DNA of 64,000 nucleotides from Eleginops maclovinus (lineage: Eukaryota; Chordata; Actinopteri; Perciformes; Eleginopidae), in NCBI RefSeq assembly GCF_036324505.1, contig NC_086367.1:24539078-24603077 (forward strand). The letters run 5' to 3'. Shown here one piece after another: positions 55,230-64,000 of this stretch. The notes beneath the pieces are model-generated. The model made no database searches and was not told the DNA's origin. It saw only the letters and a list, made by a program, of their open reading frames with translations. A program made the position numbers and the translations under genes. Position 1 is the first letter of the stretch. The number at the start of each line of letters is the position of its first letter.

Positions 55230-55452
55230 ACAGATCCTGCAGTAGATCCTCCAGTAGATCCTTCAGTAGATCCTGCAGTAGATCCTCCAGTAGATCCTCC
55301 AGTAGATCCTTCAGTAGATCCTCCAGTAGATCCTCCAGTAGATCCTCCAGTAGATCCTCCAGTAGATCCTTCAGTAGATCCTCCAGTAGATCCTCCAGTA
55401 GATCCTTCAGTAGATCCTGCAGTAGATCCTCCAGTACATCCTTCAGTAGATC
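55230..55452. repeat. 12-bp tandem repeat upstream of the TRIM-like gene
   Basis: About 18 copies of CAGTAGATCCTC/T/G. A plus-strand reading gives (S/A/P)VDP repeats and a minus-strand reading STGG/STEG; both are artefacts. It starts about 100 bp upstream of the TRIM-like start codon, so it lies in the 5'UTR or promoter. Confidence 0.93.
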
Positions 55453-55620
55453 CAGACCGATGGAGCAGGAGGAGGTTTCCCAGGCAGGCTGAACTCCTCT
55501 GAGTATCGCTTCCTGAGAAGTGAAACCAGTCTGAGCTCTGATCTGAACAGCAGTGTGTGGTTACACCCATCATCAGACTACAGATCTGAAGGGGAGGGAA
55601 CTTCAGGTCTGTGTGCAGAG

Positions 55621-55678
55621 AGGAGGAGGAGGAGGAGGAGGAGGAGGAGGAGGAGGAGGAGGAGGAGGAGGAGGAGGG
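55621..55678. repeat. (AGG)n microsatellite
   Basis: About 19 AGG trinucleotides upstream of the TRIM-like gene; purine-only on the plus strand. Confidence 0.97.
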
Positions 55679-55744
55679 TTATCCAGCGCTCCTACATTCC
55701 TGGAAGAGGATCGCAACTGAGATACTGTGTTTGAAACAGAGCTA

Positions 55745-56265
55745 ATTTATCTTAAAAGTAGAAGTACTCAGGTCTTGTACTTGAGTAAAGTAGAAGTACT
55801 CAGGTCTTGTACTTGAGTGAAGTAGAAGTACTCAGGTCTTGTACTTGAGTAAAGTAGAAGTACTCAGGTCTTGTACTTGAGTAAAGTAGAAGTACTCAGG
55901 TCTTGTACTTGAGTAAAGTAGAAGTACTCAGATCTTGTACTAGAGTAAAGTAGAAGTACTCAGGTCTTGTACTTGAGTAAAGTAGAAGTACTCAGATTTT
56001 GTACTAGAGTAAAGTAGAAGTACTCAGGTCTTGTACTTGAGTAAAGTAGAAGTACTCAGGTCTTGTACTTGAGTAAAGTAGAAGTACTCAGATCTTGTAC
56101 TTGAGTAAAGTAGAAGTACCAGAGTGTAGGAATACTCTGTCACAGTAAAAGTATTCTAAATGTTCCTCCAGTGAAAGTAGAAAGTACTCTCCTCTAAATG
56201 TACTTAAAGTAGCGACAGTAAAAGTAGTCATTGTCTGATTGGTCCATTTCAGAATAATATCTCTG
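55745..56265 (-). mobile_element. Teleost MITE-like element with expanded 32-bp minisatellite (copy B, inverted)
   Basis: Reverse complement of the element at 23950-25225. It carries about 11 tandem copies (55755-56115) of a unit containing AGTAGAAGTACTCAGGTCTT and GTACTTGAGTAA, followed by AATGTTCCTCCAGTGAAAGT and TTGGTCCATTTCAGAATAAT. It lies between the TRIM-like gene and tp53i3, ending about 140 bp upstream of the tp53i3 start codon. Confidence 0.85.
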
Positions 56266-56404
56266 ATAAATGTAGAGTAGGAGCATACACAGAAGCATAC
56301 TTACAGTATATATAACTGCTACAGTTTCTCTCTCCTGCAGTGTGTATTTCTGTATATACTTCCAGTTTCAGGTGAGGAACAGGTGTTACTCGACCTTCTC
56401 TAAA

Positions 56405-59400
56405 ATGATGCGTTCAGTGTGTGTGGACGCTCCTGGGGGACCGGAGAACCTGCTGCTGCGCTCCGTCACCAAACCTGAAGCTAAAGCTGGAGAGGTTCTG
56501 ATTAGAGTTCATGCAACGGCCCTGAACAGAGCGGACCTACTGCAGGTAACATGCAGGTAACACACTCTGCAGGTAACATGCAGGTAACACACTCTGCAGT
56601 AACACACTCTGCAGTAACACACTCTGCAGGTAACACACTCTGCAGTAACACACTGCAGTAACACAATCTGCAGTAACACACTCTGCAGGTAACACACTCT
56701 GCAGGTAACACACTCTGCAGTAACACACTCTGCAGTAACACACTCTGCAGGTAACACACTCTGCAGTAACACACTCTGCAGTAACACACTCTGCAGTAAC
56801 ACACTCTGCAGTAACACACTCTGCAGGTAACGTGCAGGTAACACACTCTGCAGTAACACACTCTGCAGTAACACACTCTGCAGTAACACACTCTGCAGTT
56901 ACACACTCTGCAGTAACACACTCTGCAGTAACACACTCTGCAGGTAACACACTCTGCAGTAACACACTGCAGTAACACACTCTGCAGGTAACACACTCTG
57001 CAGTAACACACTCTGCAGGTAACACACTCTGCAGTAACACACTCTGAAGGTAACACAATCTGCAGGTAACATGCAGGTAACACACTCTGAAGGTAACACA
57101 CTCTGCAGGTAACACACTCTGAAGGTAACACACTCTGCAGTAACACACTCTGAAGGTAACACACTCTGAAGGTAACACACTCTGAAGGTAACACACTCTG
57201 CAGGTAACACACTCTGCAGGTAACACACTCTGCAGGTAACACAATCTGCAGGTAACACACTCTGCAGGTAACACACTCTGCAGTAACACACTCTGCAGTA
57301 ACACACTGCAGTAACACACTCTGCAGGTAACACACTCTGCAGGTAACACACTCTGCAGGTAACACACTGCAGTAACACACTGCAGTAACACACTCTGAAG
57401 GTAACACACTCTGCAGGTAACACAATCTGCAGGTAACACAATCTGCAGGTAACACACTCTGCAGTAACACACTCTGCAGTAACACACTCTGCAGTAACAC
57501 ACTCTGCAGTAACACTCTGCAGTAACACACTCTGCAGTAACACACTCTGCAGGTAACACACTCTGCAGTAACACACTCTGCAGGTAACACACTCTGCAGG
57601 TAACACACTCTGCAGGTAACACACTCTGCAGGTAACACACTCTGCAGGTAACTCTGCATGTAACACTCATGGTGCTCTTTTAATATGTTTCTGGTTCCCC
57701 AGAGGCGAGGTCTGTACCCTCCCCCCCCAGGGGAGAGTGATGTTCTGGGGCTGGAAGTGTCCGGCGTGGTGGAGGCTGTGGGTCTGGGGGTGTCGGGGGG
57801 CTGGAGGCCGGAGGACCGGGTCATGGCGCTGCTGTCCGGAGGAGGATACTCTGAATACGTGTCGGTGCCGGAGCAGCTGCTGATGCCCGTCCCCCAGAAC
57901 CTGACCCTGAGTCAGGCCGCCGCCCTCCCAGAGGCCTGGCTCACCGCCTACCAGCTGCTGGTGCCCATAGGTATTCATTGTGGGATGCAAATACCTTTAT
58001 CTGTATTTGCTTTTTTATTCATATTTTTATTTAAAAAAAGGAAAAAGAGTTGTTAAATAAATCAGAAAATACTAAAAAATCTTTATTTGTTTTTTAAATA
58101 CATACAGATAAACACAACATCAAACTATCGATATATAAAAAATACATAAATAAAATAAAACGCGAGACTAAAGAAGAAAAAGAACATATACTCCTCAACT
58201 AAATCTACATTTTATAAAAAGTTTAAATACATAAAAAACAACTAATATACAAACTGAAGCTTAGTAATATTTTTTTAACGAAACAAGTACAAACTAAATA
58301 TGAGAACATCTGATTACAAATGAATGTATAAAACCAAATGAATCTAAAAATACAATCATCTCAAAAAGAGAAGAGAGGCTCATTCCCATCTGCAGTTGCT
58401 GGGCAGAAAACACACATAGGCTAATCAATAAATGAAATGTCTCCCCCCCAGCCCGGCTGCAGCAGGGGGAGGTGGTGCTGATCCACGCTGGAGCGAGTGG
58501 CGTCGGCTCGGCGTTGGTTCAGCTGGTCCGGCGGTTCGGCTCGGTGCCGCTCGTCACAGCAGGGAGCGCCGAGAAACTACAGCTGGCCGCCAGCCTGGGA
58601 GCAGAGGCCGGGTTCAACTACAGAGAGGAGAGCTTCTCTGAGGGGGTGCAGGCCTTCACAGGGGGCGAGTTATACATAATAATAATAATAATAATAAAGA
58701 AGAAGAACTAATTAATTCCATTTAATAATAGTAATATTCCAAAAATAATAATAAGAAGAAGAAGAATACAAAAAAATCCAATAATCCAATAAAAATGTAG
58801 ATAATAGGAGGAAAATATCAATGAGCATTTCGCCCACTCCCTGTTGTTTCCCAGGTAAAGGAGCGGATGTGATCCTGGACTGTGTTGGGGGGTCGAACTG
58901 GGAGCAGAACATCAGCTGTCTGGCGACTGACGGCCGCTGGGTGCTGTACGGCCTGATGGGGGGGCGGGGGGTGCAGGGGGAGCTGCTGGGGAGGCTGCTG
59001 TCCAAGAGAGGGTCCCTGCTGTGCAGCCTGCTGCGCCCCCGCAGCCTGCAGGTATCATACTCACATGTTGTTTGTTTTGTTGATGTTTTATGGTCATAGA
59101 GATATGTAAGTACTTTAAATTGTTATACATTTAGTTTAGTTTGGATTATATTGTGTTTTATTTTATTTGTAAAGTAATTATTAATAATTGTATTTGTTTA
59201 GTTTTTAGTTATTTTGTATTGCTATTTATTTTATTGTATTTTGAAAGTTATTTATAATCATTATTTTGCTTTTTGATCTTATTAATGATGTCATTGCTGT
59301 GTGTTATTAACAATTGTTTGTATTTGTTGTAGTAGTGTGCACATTCTCCCTCTCCGTTTATGTTGTGTCTTTGGCTTTGACCCTGTCTTTGTCTCAGTAC

Positions 59401-59604
59401 AAAGAGGACCTGGTGAAGGACTTCTCTCTCCGGGTGTTACCGGGTTTCTCCGAGCCGTCGCCTCTGAGGCCGGTGATGGACAGCAGCTTCAGCCTGGAGG
59501 ACATCTCCGACGCTCACCGACACATGGAGGCCAACAGGAACATGGGGAAGATCATCATCAATGTGATCCCTCAGAACCAGGAGGATCAGAGAAAAGCAGC
59601 ATGA
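56405..59604 (+). CDS. tp53i3: Quinone oxidoreductase PIG3 (TP53I3)
   Basis: NADPH:quinone reductase of the zinc-free MDR/zeta-crystallin family; in mammals p53-induced and linked to reactive oxygen production. Five exons in frame: 56405-56545, 57703-57970, 58452-58664, 58855-59051 and 59398-59604, giving 341 residues (human 332). Landmarks: [59 protein letters not shown], the nucleotide-binding loop [23 protein letters not shown] and [12 protein letters not shown]. Two ATGs in tandem (56405, 56408) open the frame. It reads open further upstream as RNRCYSTFSK, a possible presequence of unknown use. Intron 1 is almost wholly a minisatellite that begins at the splice donor. Intron 3 appears to use a GC donor (GGGG|GCGAGT, 58665-58666). 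The poly(A) signal AATAAA is at 59662. Confidence 0.95.
56541..57655. repeat. 15/16-bp minisatellite made of splice-donor-like units, tp53i3 intron 1
   Basis: Roughly 70 tandem units of CTGCAGGTAACACACT (16 bp) or CTGCAGTAACACACT (15 bp), with TCTGAAGG, AATCTGCAGG and ATGCAGG variants. The first unit coincides with the exon 1 end (CTACTGCAG|GTAACA), so the array repeats the natural 5' splice site. More than half of the units keep an intact CAG|GTAAC. Confidence 0.95.
57971..58440. other. tp53i3 intron 2, AT-rich
   Basis: 470 bp intron of AT-rich, partly A-rich sequence without repeats of note. It ends in a C-rich acceptor (CCCCCCCAG, 58451). Confidence 0.6.
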
Positions 59605-59661
59605 GATTTAAAGTCGGATTCGGACTGGTGTAAAGGAAACCTTTCGTGGTGATGTCTGTTA

Positions 59662-59667
59662 AATAAA
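59662..59667 (+). terminator. tp53i3 poly(A) signal AATAAA
   Basis: AATAAA 58 nt after the tp53i3 stop codon (59602-59604). Confidence 0.65.
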
Positions 59668-59691
59668 ATCCTCTGATTCTGCTGAAGTGTC

Positions 59692-59960
59692 TCTTATTGA
59701 CAGACATTGTATGGGGGGAGAGCAACAGAGGAGGGATCCCTCCCCCAGGACGGACAGACGTGCAGTAGATGTCTTGTGGAAATTAAAGACGTAATACATT
59801 TACAACAGATGTAGTCCAGATGCTTGAGAATGCATGTGTCTATAAATAAGAGAAAGATGAATCCAGGTGGATCTCAACAATCCTGTGGGAGCCATCAGAG
59901 AAATAGTAAGGTGAGCATCAGGCAGGACCACAGCGACAGGTACGGACACGACTCAGGGTC
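59692..59960. mobile_element. Probable dispersed repeat between tp53i3 and dnajc5g
   Basis: GGGGGGAGAGCAACAGAGGA, then GGGATCCCTCCCCCAGGACG, then GACAGACGTGCAGTAGATGT: wording I associate with a repeated percomorph element. No protein. Recognition is from memory and uncertain. Confidence 0.4.
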
Positions 59961-60227
59961 CACGACTCATAAACAGTAATCTGATTAAAGAAAAACGTCA
60001 CTACATTCAAATGTAACGTAGAATTTGCAAACTATTTTACTTGTTTTGCAGATGTTTGACTATAATTGGTCCAGGATAATCACTATTTATATATTAATTA
60101 TAAATAAAAACTGTAAAAAGGTGTAGTTATTTGTGTTAGCTTGGTTGGTGTGCTGCGTTGAATAAAACGATGTGTTTTTATTATAAATCTGTTTTATATT
60201 ATTTTGTTTTTCATACATTTGCGCAGT

Positions 60228-60429
60228 TTACGTGACGTACTTCCGGTCTGCCGGTGTCTTCCTGCTTCTCTGCGGAACTTTTTCCTCTGTTTCTCATTAG
60301 GACAAGTTTTTACAAGATACAAACCTGACAAACTGCTTCACTTTATGGGACAACAGTTACCGACAGCAGCAGACACACATCGGGCTTTATGATCCGACAC
60401 AGAAAGAGGACATTCAATCTTCCGGGAGG
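60228..60429 (+). promoter_or_regulatory. dnajc5g promoter and non-coding first exon
   Basis: TGACGTA (60233-60239, CRE-like) overlaps ACTTCCGG (60239-60246, ETS-type) in a TATA-less context. A donor at CGGGAG|GTGAGACT (exon end 60429) closes a first exon. The next usable exon carries the dnajc5g ATG at 62474, so the intron would span the 57-bp minisatellite. Confidence 0.6.
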
Positions 60430-60867
60430 TGAGACTTAAAGCCGATGCTAAAGTTAGCTAACTCAGTTAGCAGTTGGTCGTGACGTCACCCTACAGGATT
60501 TAACTTTAATAAAAGGGATTAAAGTTTAATATTTTACTCTAATTAAGCGCGTTTTTAAATAACTTAAACTCTATTTGTTTTACTAGCATTATAACTAGCA
60601 CTATGGGCTGACTGGACTTTCAGAATGCTTCACTTCACCTTTTTATTTTGCTTTATTTACTTCCTCAAAGAGATTATAAACCATTAAAGGTGGTATAAAT
60701 GTAAGAGGCTGGTGTATACAAGATAAGATAAAGACACTACAAACACAACCTAATAAGAGAGACACTGTGGGGGAAACGAAAGTCCAGGGTTTTTATTACA
60801 GAGACAGCTGCTCAGGTAAACAGTTTAGCTGTGATCCAGGGTCCATAATTCACAGTCAGCAGGTCTT

Positions 60868-62446
60868 TAAAGAGTCCTCTCCTGCTGATGTTCAGGTGTA
60901 TATCAGTATGTAGAGTCTCTACTTTAAAGAGTCCTCTCCTGCTGATGTTCAGGTGTATATCAGTATGTAGTGTCTCTACTTTAAAGAGTCCTCTCCTGCT
61001 GATGTTCAGGTGTATATCAGTATGTAGAGTATCTACTTTAAAGAGTCCTCTCCTGCTGATGTTCAGGTGTATATCAGTATGTAGAGTCTCTACTTTAAAG
61101 AGTCCTCTCCTGCTGATGTTCAGGTGTATATCAGTATGTGGAGTCTCTACTTTAAAGAGTCCTCTCCTGCTGATGTTCAGGTGTAGGCTATATCAGTATG
61201 TAGTGTCTCTACTTTAAAGAGTCCTCTCCTGCTGATGTTCAGGTGTATATCAGTATGTAGCGTCTCTACTTTAAAGAGTCCTCTCCTGCTGATGTTCAGG
61301 TGTATATCAGTATGTAGTGTCTCTACTTTAAAGAGTCCTCTCCTGCTGATGTTCAGGTGTATATCAGTATGTAGTGTCTCTACTTTAAAGAGTCCTCTCC
61401 TGCTGATGTTCAGGTGTATATCAGTATGTAGCATCTCTACTTTAAAGAGTCCTCTCCTGCTGATGTTCAGGTGTATATCAGTATGTAGAGTCTCTACTTT
61501 AAAGAGTCCTCTCCTGCTGATGTTCAGGTGTAGGCTATATCAGTATGTAGTGTCTCTACTTTAAAGAGTCCTCTCCTGCTGATGTTCAGGTGTATATCAG
61601 TATGTAGCGTCTCTACTTTAAAGAGTCCTCTCCTGCTGATGTTCAGGTGTATATCAGTATGTAGTGTCTCTACTTTAAAGAGTCCTCTCCTGCTGATGTT
61701 CAGGTGTATATCAGTATGTAGTGTCTCTACTTTAAAGAGTCCTCTCCTGCTGATGTTCAGGTGTATATCAGTATGTAGCATCTCTACTTTAAAGAGTCCT
61801 CTCCTGCTGATGTTCAGGTGTATATCAGTATGTAGTGTCTCTACTTTAAAGAGTCCTCTCCTGCTGATGTTCAGGTGTATATCAGTATGTAGAGTCTCTA
61901 CTTTAAAGAGTCCTCTCCTGCTGATGTTCAGGTGTATATCAGTGTGTAGTGTCTCTACTTTAAAGAGTCCTCTCCTGCTGATGTTCAGGTGTATATCAGT
62001 ATGTAGCATCTCTACTTTAAAGAGTCCTCTCCTGCTGATGTTCAGGTGTATATCAGTATGTAGAGTCTCTACTTTAAAGAGTCCTCTCCTGCTGATGTTC
62101 AGGTGTATATCAGTATGTAGCATCTCTACTTTAAAGAGTCCTCTCCTGCTGATGTTCAGGTGTATATCAGTATGTAGTGTCTCTACTTTAAAGAGTCCTC
62201 TCCTGCTGATGTTCAGGTGTATATCAGTATGTAGCGTCTCTACTTTAAAGAGTCCTCTCCTGCTGATGTTCAGGTGTATATCAGTATGTAGAGTCTCTAC
62301 TTTAAAGAGTCCTCTCCTGCTGATGTTCAGGTGTATATCAGTATGTAGAGTCTCTACTTTAAAGAGTCCTCTCCTGCTGATGTTCAGGTGTATATCAGTA
62401 TGTAGTCTCTACTTTAAAGAGTCCTCTCCTGCTGATGTTCAGGTGT
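60868..62446. repeat. 57-bp minisatellite, about 27 copies, upstream of the dnajc5g start exon
   Basis: Units read TCTACTTTAAAGAGTCCTCT, CCTGCTGATGTTCAGGTGTA, TATCAGTATGTAG(A/T/C)GTC. Two longer units with GTGTAGGCTATATCAG (61181 and 61528) lie six units apart. The order of single-base variants after each is the same for five units, so a six-unit block was duplicated. Open frames on both strands arise because 57 is divisible by three. Confidence 0.95.
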
Positions 62447-62473
62447 ATAGTTATAGCTGCCATATCCTGAACC

Positions 62474-63631
62474 ATGGAGGACCAGAACAGACCTCAGCGT
62501 AAGATGTCCACAGCAGGAGACAGTCTGTACAAGATCCTGGATCTGGAGAAAGGAGCGTCTCCAGAGGAGATAAAGAAAGCGTACAGGTGTGTTCCCTTAA
62601 AGGGTCCATATATCTTTCTCTCTTGGTATCCAGATTCTTTTAAACAGCGTGTTGTTCTAACCCTCTCTCTGTTATTTACAGGAAAATGGCGCTGAGGCAT
62701 CACCCGGATAAAAACCCAGACAACCCGGAGGCTGCTGAAAAATTCAAGGAAATCAACAATGCCAACTCCATCCTCAGTGACGAGAACAAACGGAAGATCT
62801 ACGACGAGTACGGGTCCATGGGGCTGTACGTCGCCGAGCAGTTCGGGGACGAGAGCGTCAAGTACTACTTCCTCATGTCCAAGTGCTGGTTCAAGGTGAG
62901 AGGCAACGTTTGCATGTGTGTTAGATGTGGAGGCCGACAGGTGTAGACGTGCTGCAGCTTCAGAAACGATGCAGATATAGAAACACAAATCACAACACAT
63001 GAAGAAACACCCCCCCCCTCTGTGTCCAGGCTCTGGTGGTGTGCTGCAGTATCTTCACCTGCTGCTGCTGTCTCTGCTGCTGCTGCTTCTGCTGTGGGAA
63101 GTGCAAGACGGCCGAAGACGAGGAAAACTTTGTCTATGTGGACCCAGAAGACCTCGAGGCGGAGATCAGAGATCAGGATGCAGGTAAGACTTTCTCTCCT
63201 TTGGAGTCACGACAGATGTCCTCCAGCTGCTTGTTGGAGGACAAATAAGATGTCCCTTTTGGTATTTCAAAACTCTCATGATACACAGATCAGATCTGTT
63301 GGCAGAAAGGCAGCACGTTGGAAAAATTGGAAACGATGTTAGGGCAATACAGACAGAATTAGCCGGCAGTTTTAGTCAGAACAGTTTTTGAAAAAATAAT
63401 CGGACATTTGAAAAGAAATTGCGTTTTTAGGAAAAGTAATCAAACATTTATAAAAGTCGACATTCAGAAACAAATCCAGATACTTGAAAAAACTCAGAAC
63501 TTTTAGGAAAAAGGTTGTGCAACACACTGAGGGCTTTGCTCAGTGTTAAGTCTTCTTCTTCACAGCAGGAGACCATGTAATAATTATTCAGCCGAGCCCT
63601 GGCCCTTCAGAAAACGCTGTCAACTCCTCAG
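62474..63631 (+). CDS. dnajc5g: DnaJ homolog subfamily C member 5 gamma-like (cysteine-string protein), 3' end outside window
   Basis: J-domain co-chaperone of Hsc70 on secretory/synaptic vesicles. Exons 62474-62586, 62682-62895, 63030-63183 and 63569-63631 join in frame for 181 residues; the last ends in a donor (TCAG|GTAAAG), so at least one exon lies beyond 64000. The J domain (about residues 17-82) has the HPD motif in [19 protein letters not shown] and [18 protein letters not shown] after it. The cysteine string [21 protein letters not shown] (palmitoylation target) is encoded at 63042-63104. [11 protein letters not shown] and an acidic tail follow. The start [19 protein letters not shown] matches CSP N-termini. 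The gamma call rests on linkage to cenpo and tp53i3, as on human 2p23, and is less certain than CSP itself. Confidence 0.88.
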
Positions 63632-63777
63632 GTAAAGTTCACCTGTCCTCGGCTGCTTCACTAATCTGAGCATCACGCGTTCACTGGAGCGGAGTTTGGG
63701 TTTCAGCAGCTTCTGGCTTTGTGTTTAACAAATCACCTACTAACATGTCTCTTTGGTGCAGGATGCTGCTTACAACA

Positions 63778-63778
<1 letters not shown>

Positions 63779-63823
<45 letters not shown>

Positions 63824-63825
63824 GC
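63779..63825. repeat. (GTT)n microsatellite in dnajc5g intron
   Basis: About 15 perfect GTT repeats after the last visible dnajc5g exon. Confidence 0.96.
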
Positions 63826-64000
63826 TTATTAACACACCTGTTTGCTTACACCTATATCTGTTTATTCATATTATTATATGTCCTTAATTCCTGATAGAAA
63901 GCAAAATATCAGAATGTGTTGTACATCATTTTACATATTGATTGTGTTATATATCAATAGTCAAACTTCTGTTTATACAAGTATTTTAACTTAATCTTAG

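Noticed and set aside
55197..55573. VDPPVDPS and TGGSTEGS repeat proteins
   Set aside because: Translation of a 12-bp tandem repeat in both directions; no plausible gene structure.
56502..57824. Minus-strand ORFs of up to 440 codons (VCYLQS/VTCRVC repeats) in tp53i3 intron 1
   Set aside because: By-product of the 15/16-bp minisatellite; antisense to a well-supported spliced gene and without non-repeat content.
60888..62502. Repeat ORFs (MFRCISVCSVSTLKSPLL on + and MLHTDIHLNISRRGLF on -) of up to 306 codons
   Set aside because: The 57-bp unit is divisible by three, so both strands stay open. Identical repeats and no conservation signal.

Overview
The window is vertebrate nuclear DNA, and almost certainly from a ray-finned (teleost, probably percomorph) fish. 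Genes are split by many short introns with clean GT/AG borders. The proteins are vertebrate-specific. Long CA/TG microsatellites, teleost-type MITE and SINE relics and a decayed Tc1 element fill introns and gaps. There is no operon structure, CRISPR array or other prokaryotic signature. All gene models below were spliced by eye, so exon ends are best estimates.

Layout from left to right. (1) On the minus strand, an organic-cation transporter of the slc22a1/2/3 group (167-4057, last exon beyond the left edge). (2) A minisatellite desert (4.1-8.9 kb). (3) On the minus strand, a 298-residue thioredoxin-fold protein (8962-11477) that looks like selenoprotein L but has Cys-x-x-Cys where the fish selenoprotein has Sec-x-x-Sec. 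(4) On the minus strand, taxilin beta (12319-16316, with a 5'UTR exon near 17.4 kb). (5) On the minus strand, hivep2/schnurri-2 (21638-29415), with a presumed 3'UTR holding a large inverted repeat and a long upstream region to about 33 kb. (6) A repeat-rich gap that includes a 2.7-kb array of an 18-bp unit (35.5-38.2 kb). (7) Fuca2 on the minus strand (40676-44934) and tatdn3 on the plus strand (45279-47464), head to head across a 344-bp shared promoter. (8) Cenpo on the plus strand (48620-51121), tail to tail with a small coiled-coil gene on the minus strand (51490-52020). (9) On the minus strand, a RING-less TRIM-type B-box/PRY-SPRY gene (54015-55126). (10) On the plus strand, tp53i3 quinone oxidoreductase (56405-59604). 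(11) On the plus strand, dnajc5g (cysteine-string protein, 62474 to beyond the right edge).

The genes do not form one pathway. They are a syntenic patchwork: slc22a1-3, txlnb, hivep2 and fuca2 lie on human 6q24-25, cenpo, tp53i3 and dnajc5g on human 2p23, and tatdn3 on 1q32.

Three themes stand out. First, tandem repeats make up roughly a sixth of the window and several sit on gene-processing sites. The clearest case is a 15/16-bp array in tp53i3 intron 1 that starts at the 5' splice site and copies it dozens of times. Second, four otherwise intact genes each carry one single-base frame break in a short homopolymer or dinucleotide. This pattern looks more like uncorrected long-read assembly indels than four independent pseudogenes. 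Third, two copies of one teleost MITE, each expanded internally into a 32-bp minisatellite, lie 31 kb apart in opposite orientation.
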